This document shows, piece after piece, positions 1 through 10,100 of a stretch of DNA of 64,000 nucleotides. The notes below the pieces were generated by a model. That model ran no database searches and had not been told where the DNA came from. It worked only from the letters and a program-made list of their open reading frames with translations. The stretch's first letter is position 1; each line of letters opens with the position of its first letter. The DNA comes from Opitutaceae bacterium (lineage in GTDB: Bacteria; Verrucomicrobiota; Verrucomicrobiia; Opitutales; Opitutaceae). Both the position numbers and the translations under genes were made by a program. The stretch lies in assembly GCA_041395105.1 (NCBI GenBank), contig JAWLBB010000002.1, positions 620,001 to 684,000 on the forward strand, written 5' to 3'.

Positions 1-471
1 TCCGTCAAAATCGAGATCGTAGGCACCCGCGCCGGCCCGGCTGATGTCGGTCCCGGAAAGATACCCGGAGAAGGTCGAATCGTACCCGGCAAAGAGCTCA
101 ATATCGGCCTGGGTCAGGTGCCCCTCCTCGATCCGCAGGCGGTCGCGGGCTCGTCCCGCCATGAATTCCAGTTCGGTGATCTCGCCATCCCGGTCGGCAT
201 CGTAACCCCGGTAAGGTCCCACTTCGATTCCCGAGAGCCACCCGTCCAGGTTGAGGTCGGCCTGCGCAAAAAGTGTCTCCTCGGATTCGACCGGTTCGGC
301 GGTCTCCGCGGCGACGGGCGCACCGCCTTCTTCCAAGGCGGTCGCCGGAGGACGGCTGACCGTTTGAGCGGTCCGGTCGTCCTGGGCATGGGCCTGCGAC
401 AAGAGCAGACCCAGAACAAGCGATCCGACCGGAAACAAGGGGAGACATTTCATGGTCGAGAAGATTCTCAT
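1..471 (-). CDS. Secreted EF-hand repeat protein (C-terminus cut off by window edge)
   Basis: The frame is open from an ATG at 471 to the left window edge, so about 157 residues are visible and the C-terminus is missing. The N-terminus is a signal peptide: basic start, a hydrophobic stretch of Leu/Val/Gly, and a likely cleavage after AHA. A Glu/Ala/Pro-rich spacer follows, then canonical EF-hand loops: DLNLDGWLSGIE, DADRDGEITELE, a weaker DSTFSGYLSGTD, and a fourth starting DLDFDG at the edge. The first two have Asp/Asn at positions 1, 3 and 5, Gly at 6 and Glu at 12, as needed for Ca2+ binding. Secretion plus tandem loops suggests a calcium-stabilised extracytoplasmic protein; its specific role is unknown. 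A second in-frame ATG at 453 is possible. Confidence 0.75.
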   Translation of the reverse strand, partial: MRIFSTMKCLPLFPVGSLVLGLLLSQAHAQDDRTAQTVSRPPATALEEGGAPVAAETAEPVESEETLFAQADLNLDGWLSGIEVGPYRGYDADRDGEITELEFMAGRARDRLRIEEGHLTQADIELFAGYDSTFSGYLSGTDISRAGAGAYDLDFDG

Positions 472-547
472 GTCTAGCAACTTGCACCGGACAGGCAAGC
501 GAAGAACCGACACGATAAGTGGATCGGGATTTCCCTGACGCGCCCTC

Positions 548-1036
548 TCAATCGGTGATCGCCTCAAAGAGGTTCTTTTCCCGGTTCTTCCGGGTGGTCG
601 CCGGGTCGAAAATCCGGCCATTCATGGCGATATAGACCCCGGGGGGCAGGATCTGCACACAGGCCAGCGCAAACCCGATATTGAAGACCGCGTCGGTCTC
701 CCGAAACCGGGCCGGAGTCAGCGCGCCGGTCAGAACGATCGTCTTCCCGTCAATCCCCTGGAGAACCCGGCCCGTTTCACACATCGTGTCGGTACCGTGG
801 GTGACGAGAATATGTTCGGAGGCCGCTTCCTCGGCGGCCATCCGGATGGTCTTCCGGTCCCCTTCGCTGAACTCCAGACTGTCTTTCCTGAGCACCACGC
901 GGACGTCGTAGGTGAATCCCGCATGGATGTGCTTGAGCACCTCGGCGATCTGCGGGTCGCCCACCTGAAACTCACTCAGGGCGTCGAAATAGATCTTGTC
1001 GATGGTTCCACCGGTGGTGAGGACGGAGATATGCAT
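548..1036 (-). CDS. Asparaginase-like N-terminal-domain protein
   Basis: This 162-residue protein matches only the N-terminal domain of type I/II L-asparaginases, which are normally about 330 residues. It has the TTGGTIDK start motif carrying the nucleophilic Thr and the HGTDTM motif with the second catalytic Thr-Asp pair near residue 80. The C-terminal domain that completes the usual active site is absent, and the reading frame ends cleanly with no downstream remnant, so this looks like a natural stand-alone domain rather than a decayed gene. Such single-domain proteins are usually annotated as asparaginase domain-containing. Whether it hydrolyses asparagine is uncertain. It is divergent from the pyroglutamyl peptidase gene on its right. 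Confidence 0.8.
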   Translation of the reverse strand: MHISVLTTGGTIDKIYFDALSEFQVGDPQIAEVLKHIHAGFTYDVRVVLRKDSLEFSEGDRKTIRMAAEEAASEHILVTHGTDTMCETGRVLQGIDGKTIVLTGALTPARFRETDAVFNIGFALACVQILPPGVYIAMNGRIFDPATTRKNREKNLFEAITD

Positions 1037-1184
1037 GCTGGGAGAGGATTGGGGGCTGCGGAGTCATCCGAAAGCAAATTCGGCGATTTAGGAATGGAAG
1101 AATCCGGAAAACAGGGAACTGTCGGGTCCATGAAAGCCCCGGCGCCACCACCCACCGATGCCAACCGACAAACGCCCTCCTGAG

Positions 1185-1805
1185 ATGACGCGTCAGACTC
1201 TTCTACTGACCGGATTCGGTCTCTGGGGTGAGGAACGCTACAATACATCCTGGGAGACAATCCGGGACCTGACACCGGAGTTGCCGGCCGGCTGGACTGT
1301 CCTCCGGGAATGCCTGCCCGTGGAATGGGACCGTGGGCCCCGGATCCTCCTTGACCGGCTCGACGCCTCCATCGGCGCCGTGGTCTGCTTCGGCATGTGC
1401 GGGGGCGACCGGATCCGGCCCGAACGTCTCGCGGTCAACCTCGCCGACCGGTCCCTGCCCGACGCCAAAGGAAACCTGGCCGACTCCGATCTCCTCGACG
1501 AAGCCGGTGTGCCCGCCTGGTTCACCGGATTTGACTACCCGCGATTGGTCGCCTCCCTGCGGGAGGACGGTCTGCCCGCGGTGGAGTCGAAGGATGCCGG
1601 AGGGTTTCTCTGCAACAAGGTCTTCTACACCCTGATGCAGGCCCGCGCACGGATGGGGGCCTCCTTTACCGCCGGGTTTGTCCACCTTCCTCACTATGAG
1701 ACCGAAGGCGGACTCCCTGCACCGGTTCTGAGGCGGGCCGCCGTAATCTGCATTCGGCATGCCCTCAATCTTGCGGCCGATGCAAATCCGGGCCCGGCCG
1801 GATAG
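1185..1805 (+). CDS. pcp: Pyroglutamyl-peptidase I (peptidase C15)
   Basis: A cytoplasmic cysteine peptidase that removes N-terminal pyroglutamate from peptides. The 206-residue product has the family length and the three catalytic regions: Glu in PERLAVN, Cys in the DAGGFLCN motif, and His in the FVHLPH segment. The N-terminal LLTGFGLWG also fits the family. The ATG at 1185 was chosen because it places this beta-strand at the very N-terminus; an in-frame ATG at 1158 would add nine residues with no homology expected. It is a single gene with 283 bp before the efflux operon. That gap shows no clear promoter or terminator to me. Confidence 0.85.
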   Translation: MTRQTLLLTGFGLWGEERYNTSWETIRDLTPELPAGWTVLRECLPVEWDRGPRILLDRLDASIGAVVCFGMCGGDRIRPERLAVNLADRSLPDAKGNLADSDLLDEAGVPAWFTGFDYPRLVASLREDGLPAVESKDAGGFLCNKVFYTLMQARARMGASFTAGFVHLPHYETEGGLPAPVLRRAAVICIRHALNLAADANPGPAG

Positions 1806-2088
1806 ACGAAACGGCATCTGACTGAACGATTCCCGCAACTTTTGACTGCGGCCGGGAGTATTCCTGAAAGTCAAACCACTGCCGACCGTTTGCGGATCAT
1901 CCTGTGGCATGCCAGATTCCACCTTTACCCGTTCACGCATCCTCTTCACAACCTGACCTTGTCGGTCTTTCCTTGAGTCGCCCGTCCACGCTTGATTGAG
2001 TCTGCTTTCCGCCAATGACGCTCCGTCCGGGAGCACCTGCCTCACGATTGAGGTCCGCCTGTCTTCCCGACCACACACATTCCACTCC

Positions 2089-3252
2089 ATGACCGCACGC
2101 ATCATCACTTTTCTCCTGGTCCTGCTTCTCGTTGGCGCGACCGGCTGCCGCAAGGCCGACAGTGCAACAGATGCCACCGCCAAGACCGAAGGGAAGCCCG
2201 CCGAGGGCAAGGAGGGTGACGGTCCCGGGAACGGAGAAAAGACCGACGAGAAAAAGGAGGCGGTCCCGGTTGAAGTCGCCGAAGCCCGGATCGGAGACAT
2301 CTCTTCCTATCTCCTCTACAACTCAACCCTTGAAACCGAGGGCGCGGTCGAGATTTATCCGCAGATCTCCGGCCTCATCCGGGAGCTCCTGGTCGAGGAA
2401 GGCGACCGGGTGGACGCTGGTGATGTTCTTCTGCGGCTCGACGACGACGAACTCCGGGTGGCGGCCAAGGAAGCGGAGGTCACTCTCGAGCGTCTCGAGT
2501 CCACCTTCAAGCGGACCCAGGATCTCTCGGAGCGCGGGATGATCAATGAACAGGATTTTGAATCCGCCCGTTTCGACCTGGCCCAGGCCCGGCTCCGCCT
2601 CGAGTCCGCCCAATTGCGTCTCGACCAGACGATCATCCGCGCACCGGTCGCCGGCGTGATCACCGAACGGGCCGTCCAGATCGGGGCGCGGGTGGCCCCG
2701 GCGACGATGCTCTTCGGCATGATGCGGCTCGACGAGATGATCGCCCGGGTCTACGTTCCCGGACGCCACCTCACTTCGGTCCAGGTCGGCCAGACAGCCG
2801 AGCTTTCGTCGGACTTCCTGCCCGATGTGAAATTTGAAGGCTGGATCAAGCGGATAAGCCCGGTCGTTGATCCCCGAAGTGGAACCTTCAAGGTGACCAT
2901 CGGAGTGAAGGCCCTCGCCGACCAGGCCCCGCCCGGCCTTTTTGTCGCCGTCAAGATCATCACAGACACCCACCTCGACGCGGTCCTGGTGCCCAAAGAA
3001 GCCGTCGTTTACGAGGGCGGTGAACGTTTCGTTTTCTCCGTCAAGGAAGGCATCGCCCAAAAACAGAAGCTCGAGGGCGGTTACGACAATACCACTTCGG
3101 TCGAAGCCGTGGCCGGGATCGAGAAAGGCACCCAGATCATCGTCCTTGGCCAGAATGGCCTGAAGGACGGGACCCCGGTCCGCGTGGTCATGCCAAAGAC
3201 TTCAGCCGTGACCGGGATCGAATCACCCCAGCAAGAGCCGGGTGACGCCTGA
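2089..3252 (+). CDS. RND efflux periplasmic adaptor (membrane fusion protein), lipoprotein
   Basis: The adaptor subunit of a tripartite efflux pump, bridging an inner-membrane RND pump to an outer-membrane channel. The ATG at 2089 gives a classic lipoprotein signal ending ATGC with the lipidated Cys at residue 20; the frame is open upstream but gives no signal peptide there. A Lys/Glu/Gly-rich linker (about residues 22-60) is followed by the split lipoyl domain (ISGLIRELLVEEGDRVDAG and the later IIRAPVAGVITE), a helical hairpin between them, a beta-barrel domain and a membrane-proximal domain ending near residue 375. Its stop codon shares one base with the start of the next gene (TGATG), implying translational coupling. 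No TolC-like channel gene is nearby. Confidence 0.9.
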   Translation: MTARIITFLLVLLLVGATGCRKADSATDATAKTEGKPAEGKEGDGPGNGEKTDEKKEAVPVEVAEARIGDISSYLLYNSTLETEGAVEIYPQISGLIRELLVEEGDRVDAGDVLLRLDDDELRVAAKEAEVTLERLESTFKRTQDLSERGMINEQDFESARFDLAQARLRLESAQLRLDQTIIRAPVAGVITERAVQIGARVAPATMLFGMMRLDEMIARVYVPGRHLTSVQVGQTAELSSDFLPDVKFEGWIKRISPVVDPRSGTFKVTIGVKALADQAPPGLFVAVKIITDTHLDAVLVPKEAVVYEGGERFVFSVKEGIAQKQKLEGGYDNTTSVEAVAGIEKGTQIIVLGQNGLKDGTPVRVVMPKTSAVTGIESPQQEPGDA

Positions 3253-6200
3253 TGAATCCGGACAAGAAGAGCGGCGTTCCATTTCAATCCCGTTTCTCGA
3301 TCACGACCGAGAGACCGGTTGCCATCCTCATGGTGGTGATGGCCGTTTGTGTCTTCGGCATGGTCTCCTACAAGAGGCTGGCCCTCACGCTGATGCCCGA
3401 CATCAGTTACCCGGCGCTGACGGTCAGGACGGAATACCCGGGCACCGCACCGGAGGAAGTGGAAAACCTGATCTCGCGCCGGCTGGAACAGGAACTCGGC
3501 ATCATCCCCAACCTGGTCAGCATCAGCTCCATTTCCAAAGCCGGTCAGTCCGATGTGATCCTCGAGTTCGCCTGGGATACCGACATGAAGGGCATCTCCC
3601 AGGAGATCCGCGAGAAGGTCGACCGGGTCCGCCTGCCCGACGAGGCCCGCCGTCCCCTTCTCCTGCATTACGATCCCTCGCTCGACCCGATCATGCGGAT
3701 GGGGCTCTACGGCCCACAGTCTCTCTACGAATTGCGCTATCTCGCCGAGAACGAGATCAAGCGGGAACTGGAGTCCCTGCCCGGGGTCGCCGCCGTCAAG
3801 GTGAAGGGCGGTCTCGAGGAGCAGTATCACGTCTCGCTCGATGAGGAGAAGATATCCCTGATGGGCCTCGATATCAATCAGGTGAACAACCGGTTGGCCC
3901 AGAACAATGTCAACATCCCCGGAGGCAACCTGCGCGAGGGACAGACCGAATACCTGATCCGTACTCTCAATGAGTTTCAATCGATCGACGAGATCGCCGA
4001 CCTGATCGTCGCGCGCCAGGGCGGCGTGGACGTCCGCATCAAGGACATCGGGGAGGTCTACCGCTCCCACAAGGACCGTGAAATCATAACCCGGGTCAAG
4101 GGACAGGAAAGCATCGAGATCGAGATCTACAAGGAAGCCGACGCCAACGTGGTCGCGGTGGCGCAGCAGGTCAAAGACCGCCTCAAGGGCAGGCCGGAGC
4201 AACGGGCCTTTGTGGAGAAAATGAAAGCCGAGGCGGAGAAAAAGCCCGAACCTCCCAAGAAAGAAGAGGACAAGGCAGCCAAGGGCGACGGCAAGGGCAA
4301 GCCCGGTGACGGCAAGGGCAATCTCGAGGCCAAAAAGCGCCAGGCCGCCATGGAGACGATGAACCGGCTCCGCATGACCGATTTCATCGAGTACCGCCTT
4401 CCCGAAAAATCCGGCATCGAGGTGCTCTCCGATCAGTCGATTTTCATCCGCAATTCGATTCGGGAGGTGAAGAGCAACGCCATTCTCGGCGGCCTCATGG
4501 CAGTCATCGTGCTCTTTGTCTTCCTGCGCAACTTTGTCCACACCCTGATCGTCGGCATCACCATACCCGTCTCCATCGTGGCCACCTTTGCCCCGATGTA
4601 CATCTTTGATGTGTCGCTCAACATCATCTCGCTCGGCGGTCTTGCCCTCGGGGTGGGCATCCTCGTCGACAACTCCATCGTCGTTCTCGAGAGCATCTTC
4701 CGGTGCCGGGAGGAAGGAGACTCCGTCGGCAACGCCACCGTCCGTGGCGTGACTGAGGTCGGCAGCGCCGTCATCGCCTCGACCCTGACCACGGTTGCCG
4801 TGTTCTTTCCCATCGTCTTTGTTGAAGGCGTGGCCGGACAGGTTTTCGGCGACATGGCCCTGACGGTCGTCTTCTCGCTTCTGGCTTCGCTGGCCGTGGC
4901 CCTCTTCTTCATCCCGATGCTGGCTTCGCGCAGAATCACCGACGCCGCCCAGGTCGGATCCGCCAGTCCGGTCGCCTCCCGCTTCTTCAGGTTTTCCGCC
5001 AATACCGAGGGAATGGACGCTTGGGCGCGCTTCCGGTCCGCCCTGTTCATCCCCCCGGTCTGGGGTGTCCGCCTGCTCCTCCTGGTTTCAGCCGTCGTCA
5101 TTCTGGTGATACGTGCAATCGGGCTGGTCCTGTTTCCTCTGGCCGCGGTGCTCGCCGGTCTGTTCGAGGCGATCGTCCGCCGCCGAAGCCCCCGCTTCCC
5201 CGCACTTCTGGCGCGCTTCCCGGTGGTCATTCCCGGGTTGGCCTGGGCGGAATACGACCAGGTCTGGCCGGGAATCATCCGGAATGAAGCAGCCCGCCGG
5301 CTGCTTGACCACATCCGCCGGTTCTCCGGGTGGGTGACCGCCGGACCCTCTCTTTTCAGGAGGGTCGCCCGCACATTTGCCGCCCTGCTCGTGCTGCCGC
5401 TCGTGCTCCTCACGTTCTATTTTGGACTCATCCTCCGGACCATCGGGTCGTTGCTGCACCTCGTCCTGGTCAGCCTCATCCTGACCGCCATCGCCATCTG
5501 GACGACCGCCAATTGCGTCGGCGCGCCCCTGCTCGCGCCCGTCCTCACCGGGTTTGAAAAAGGGTTCAATTTCCTTCAGGACCTCTACCCTCGTGTTCTC
5601 GGGTGGTCGCTGAAGAATCCCACGGCGGTCCTGGGGATCTGCGTGCTGCTTTTCATCGCGGTCATCGGCGGCATCCTGCCCCGTCTCGGCCGGGAGTTGA
5701 TCCCACAGGTCCATCAGGGGGAATTCAACCTCGACATCACCCTGCCCGTCGGAACGCCCCTGGAACGGACCGCCGAAGTCGCCATGCAGGTGGAGGACGA
5801 AGTCCTGCGCCATAAGGAGGTCGAACGGATCGCCACCGAGGTCGGTTCGGAAAACACCGCCACCAGTTCGTCCGAGGAAGGCGAACATACCGGTGCCGTC
5901 ATGGTCCGGATGAAGGACGGTCTCGGTGCCCGGGAGGAAGATGCATTGATCAGCCGCATCCGGAACAACCTTCGCGACCTTCCAGAGACCAATATCGAAG
6001 TGTCCTACCCCGCTCTCTTCAGCTTCAAGAGCCCGATCGAAGTCGAGATCAGGGGATGGGATCTCGAGCAACTCCGCACGGTCAGCCGCCAGGCGGAGAT
6101 CGAACTCGCGAACGTTGCGGGTCTCGTCGACGTCAAATCGTCGTTCCAGCGGGGCAATCCCGAGCTCCAGATATCGTACAAACGCGATCGCCTGGCCGAG

Positions 6201-7106
6201 TATGGGCTCGAACTTCGCCAGGTCGCCGAACTCGTCCGCAACAAGGTCCAGGGTCAGGTGGCCACGGAGTTCCGCAGGGAAGAACGGCAAATTGATATCC
6301 TCGTCCGGCTCAACGAAAAGGATCGCCTCGGCGTCGATGAAATCGAGCGACTGATCATCAATCCGGGCGAACCGATTCCCATCCCGCTTTCCTCAGTCGC
6401 CGACATCCGGATCAACGAAGGGCCGAGCGAGATCCGGCGGATCGACCAGGAGCGGGCCGCCCTGCTCACCGCCAACGTCAGCGGGGTTGACCTCGCTTCG
6501 GTTTCCTCGGGGATCGCCCTCATTCTTGGATCGATGGAGTTCCCCGAAGGCTTCGGCTACCTGATCAGCGGTCAGAACGCCGAAATGCAGACCTCGACCA
6601 ACAGCCTCATCCTGGCGATGTGCCTGGCCCTCTTCCTTGTTTATATCGTGATGGCGAGCCAGTTTGAATCGCTGGTCCACCCCCTGGTCATCATGTTCAC
6701 GGTCCCGCTCGCCCTGATCGGCAGCGGGATCGCCCTCTGGCTGCTCGGCCTCTCCCTCTCCATCACCGTATTCATCGGGCTGATCATGCTCGCCGGCATC
6801 GTGGTCAACAACGCCATCGTCCTGGTCGACTACATCAATCACCTGCGCAAGACCGGGATGGAGAAGACCGAGGCCATCATCCAGGCCGGCACCGTCCGTC
6901 TTCGGCCGATCCTCATGACGACCGCCACCACCGTCCTCGGCCTCATCCCGATGGCCATGGGCCTCGGGGAAGGAGCCGAAATCCGCACCCCGATGGCCAT
7001 CACGGTCATCGCGGGCCTGCTCAGCTCGACCATCCTGACCCTCGTCGTCATTCCCACGGTCTACCTCATCGTCGACCGCCGCAAGACAATCGCCCCGGCC
7101 ACCTGA
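3252..7106 (+). CDS. RND family efflux pump with extra mid-protein membrane insert
   Basis: A 1284-residue inner-membrane proton-driven RND transporter of the AcrB/HAE1 type; family members are usually 1020-1060 residues. TM1 is at about 17-37, the first porter loop at 40-400, TM2-6 at 405-560, TM7 near 788, the second porter loop to about 1100, then TM8-12. The relay motif in TM4 is VDNSIVV (one Asp), and TM10 has VVNNAIVLVD where AcrB carries a Lys. Two insertions explain the extra length: a Lys/Glu/Gly-rich stretch at about 313-372 just before TM2, and about 170 extra residues at 567-785 between TM6 and TM7 with several hydrophobic segments. The second pump gene starts 5 bp after its stop. 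Confidence 0.9.
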   Translation: MNPDKKSGVPFQSRFSITTERPVAILMVVMAVCVFGMVSYKRLALTLMPDISYPALTVRTEYPGTAPEEVENLISRRLEQELGIIPNLVSISSISKAGQSDVILEFAWDTDMKGISQEIREKVDRVRLPDEARRPLLLHYDPSLDPIMRMGLYGPQSLYELRYLAENEIKRELESLPGVAAVKVKGGLEEQYHVSLDEEKISLMGLDINQVNNRLAQNNVNIPGGNLREGQTEYLIRTLNEFQSIDEIADLIVARQGGVDVRIKDIGEVYRSHKDREIITRVKGQESIEIEIYKEADANVVAVAQQVKDRLKGRPEQRAFVEKMKAEAEKKPEPPKKEEDKAAKGDGKGKPGDGKGNLEAKKRQAAMETMNRLRMTDFIEYRLPEKSGIEVLSDQSIFIRNSIREVKSNAILGGLMAVIVLFVFLRNFVHTLIVGITIPVSIVATFAPMYIFDVSLNIISLGGLALGVGILVDNSIVVLESIFRCREEGDSVGNATVRGVTEVGSAVIASTLTTVAVFFPIVFVEGVAGQVFGDMALTVVFSLLASLAVALFFIPMLASRRITDAAQVGSASPVASRFFRFSANTEGMDAWARFRSALFIPPVWGVRLLLLVSAVVILVIRAIGLVLFPLAAVLAGLFEAIVRRRSPRFPALLARFPVVIPGLAWAEYDQVWPGIIRNEAARRLLDHIRRFSGWVTAGPSLFRRVARTFAALLVLPLVLLTFYFGLILRTIGSLLHLVLVSLILTAIAIWTTANCVGAPLLAPVLTGFEKGFNFLQDLYPRVLGWSLKNPTAVLGICVLLFIAVIGGILPRLGRELIPQVHQGEFNLDITLPVGTPLERTAEVAMQVEDEVLRHKEVERIATEVGSENTATSSSEEGEHTGAVMVRMKDGLGAREEDALISRIRNNLRDLPETNIEVSYPALFSFKSPIEVEIRGWDLEQLRTVSRQAEIELANVAGLVDVKSSFQRGNPELQISYKRDRLAEYGLELRQVAELVRNKVQGQVATEFRREERQIDILVRLNEKDRLGVDEIERLIINPGEPIPIPLSSVADIRINEGPSEIRRIDQERAALLTANVSGVDLASVSSGIALILGSMEFPEGFGYLISGQNAEMQTSTNSLILAMCLALFLVYIVMASQFESLVHPLVIMFTVPLALIGSGIALWLLGLSLSITVFIGLIMLAGIVVNNAIVLVDYINHLRKTGMEKTEAIIQAGTVRLRPILMTTATTVLGLIPMAMGLGEGAEIRTPMAITVIAGLLSSTILTLVVIPTVYLIVDRRKTIAPAT

Positions 7107-7111
7107 CAACC

Positions 7112-10100
7112 ATGAAACCTGAACCGTCCTACCCGCTTCCCCGCTTCTCGGTGGACCGGCCGGTCACCGTGATCATGATCCTTCTGGCCCTCCTGGTCGT
7201 GGGGTTGATCGCCTACCAGCGGATCCCGATCGCGCTCTTCCCCGAAGGCTACGAAGAGAACTCCCTCGGGGTTTATATTCCCTATCCGAACGCCACCCCG
7301 AAGGACATTGAGGAGAAGATCGCCCAGCCGGTTGAGGAAATCATCGGCACGATCAGCAACGTCAGGAAGATCAGCACCCGGTGCTACCCCGGCGTCATGT
7401 TTGCCCGGATCAGTTTCCAGCCCCAGACCGACCTGGCCACCGCCTATGCCGACCTCCGCGACCGGATGGACCGGGTCATGCCTGAATTGCCCGATGATGT
7501 CGAACGGGTCTGGGTACGCCGCTGGGACGAGAACGACATCCCCATCATGTTCCTCGTCGCCAAGTTCGATGAAGCCTTCGGCGACCCCTACTACCCGGCG
7601 GACCAGTTCCTGAGACCCGCGCTCCAGCGCATCGAGGGCGTCGGCAATGTGGAGATCTTCGGACTTGAGGGCAACGACGTTATGATCGAACTGGACCAGG
7701 AGCGGGTCCAGAGTCACGGGATCGATGTTTACGAACTGACCAATCGCCTGAGGCGGGAAAATTTCAACCTGCCCGGAGGGTATGTCTACGAGTCCGGCAA
7801 AAAGATCTATGTCCGGTCACTCGCGCGCTTTGAGACGATCGAAGCCATCCGGGGCTATGTGATCGACGCCGAACACAACCTGACCCTAGGCGATATTGCA
7901 GACGTCAACCTGAAGCGACCCGAACGGGAATGGGTTTACCGGATCGACCAGACCCCGGCCCTGGGCATCGAGATCGTCCGGGCCGCCAACGGCAATATCG
8001 CCCAGATTTCAGACGGCGTTCGCCAGGTCCTCGATACCATCACCGAACTTCCCCAATTGAAAGGAGTCGAGTTCGAGGTTTTCTGGGACCAGGGCACCCA
8101 CGTCAAGGAGTCGATTCACAACCTGACCTCCTCGGGGCTCTGGGGCGGTCTCTTCGCTTCGATCGTCCTCTTTCTCTTCATGCGGGCCATCCGCATGACG
8201 GTGATTCTGACCCTGGCCATTCCACTCTCGATCCTCACCACCGTGGTTGTCATGTACTTCATCGGCTGGTCCCTCAACATGGCCACCATGATGGGTCTGC
8301 TGCTTTGCATCGGCCTGGTCATCGACAACTCGATCGTCATCGTCGAGAATATCTACCGCTACCGACAGGCGGGATTGCCGGGCCGGCAGGCCTCGATCCG
8401 CGGAGCCGGCGAAGTCGGACTGGCCGTGACCACCGCCACCCTGACCACCGTGGTCGTCTTTCTGCCCCTCATCCTGATGAGCGATGAGGAGGAATTCTCG
8501 TTCTGGATGCTCCGGATCGGGACCCCTGTTATCGTCGCCCTGCTGGCCTCGCTCTTCATCGCCCTGGTCTTTGTTCCCCTGGCCGCCCTCCGCCTCTCCA
8601 GCGGCAAACACCATACCGAACCCGTCCTCCTGGGCTGGCTCCGGAAGCGCTACCTGAGGGTCCTCCAGTGGGCCCTCCACCATCGGGTCGAGGCCACCCT
8701 CCTCGTCCTCCTGACCATGGCCACCATTGTCATTCCGGCCAAGAACCTGAAGAAGACCGACAACAACGGCGGCGGCGACAACAATAATGTCTGGCTCTTC
8801 TTCGACATGCCTTCCGGACAGACCCTTGAGCGGGCGGACGCTTTCTTCACCCGGGTCGAAAACTCCATCCTGGAATACTCCGACCTCTATCATATCAAGA
8901 GTGTGGAGACGCGATTCAGATCCAATTTCGGCCGGATGCAGGTCGTCCTGAAAGAGGATTCCAATACCGAATGGTACGCTTATGCCTGGACCTCGCTGCT
9001 CGAGAAGCTCGGCCTGCGGGAGCCCGTCATGACCAAGGAGGAAGTTGAAGAACACATCAAGGAACACGCCGACGTCCCGCCCGGTTACACCCTGAGGACC
9101 AACTGGAGGGACCGCAGTGACGACGCCTCCGTCTCCATCACCCTCTACGGCGAGGATACGGAGACACTAGAGCACCTCGCCCGGGAGGTGGAGCGTCGCC
9201 TGAACACCATCGAAGGTCTCAACTCCGTCGAGACCGATATGGACACCGGCACGACGGAACTCCAGGTCCGCCTCGACCGCGACCAGGCCGGCCGTCTCGG
9301 CGTCGACACCCGGGCCATCTCCGGAACCATCGCCTACACCCTGCGGGGTTTCGAGATCAGCAAATACTACACCCCCACCGGCCGCGAGGTGGATATTCAG
9401 GTCCAACTCAAGGACGCCAGGAACCAGAATATGGACGACCTGAAGAACCTGACCTTCACCTCCCGGGACGGGACCCCCGTCCCTCTCGAGTCGCTGGCTT
9501 CGCTCTTTGTCCAACCGTCGCTCGGCGGCATCCGGAGGGAAAACCGGGAGACCGCCCTCAATGTGGTGGCCAAGGCGTCCAAATCCGACGCCAAGAGCCT
9601 CTTCGCCAAAGTCGACCAGGCCATGCAGGGGTTCGAGATGCCCCGCGGCTATCGATGGGACAAGGGATCCCGCTATGTTCGCATGGAGGATTCCGACAAG
9701 TCCCAGAAATTCGCGATGATCATGTCGATCTGCTTCGTCTTTCTGCTGATGGGCGTGCTCTTCGAATCGTTCATTCTGCCTCTGGCCGTCATCATCGCCA
9801 TCCCCTTCTCCTTCCTCGGCGTCTACTGGACTCTCTTCCTTACCGGCACGCCGCTCGACATCATGTCGATGATCGGCACGGTCATCCTGATCGGCGTGGT
9901 GGTCAACAACGCCATCGTACTGGTCGACCTGACCAACCGGCACCGCCACGAAGGCATGGAACGCACCCAGGCGCTCATGGAAGCGGGGCGCCACCGCTTC
10001 CGCCCGATCCTCATGACCACCTTCACCACGGTCTGCGGCCTGATTCCGATGGCGCTGGGCAACTCCAAAATGATTGGCATGCCCTATTCGCCCCTCGGCC

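Noticed and set aside
3081..4541. Minus-strand frame of 486 codons
   Set aside because: Antisense to the adaptor and first RND pump, with composition typical of third-frame GC bias and no domain.
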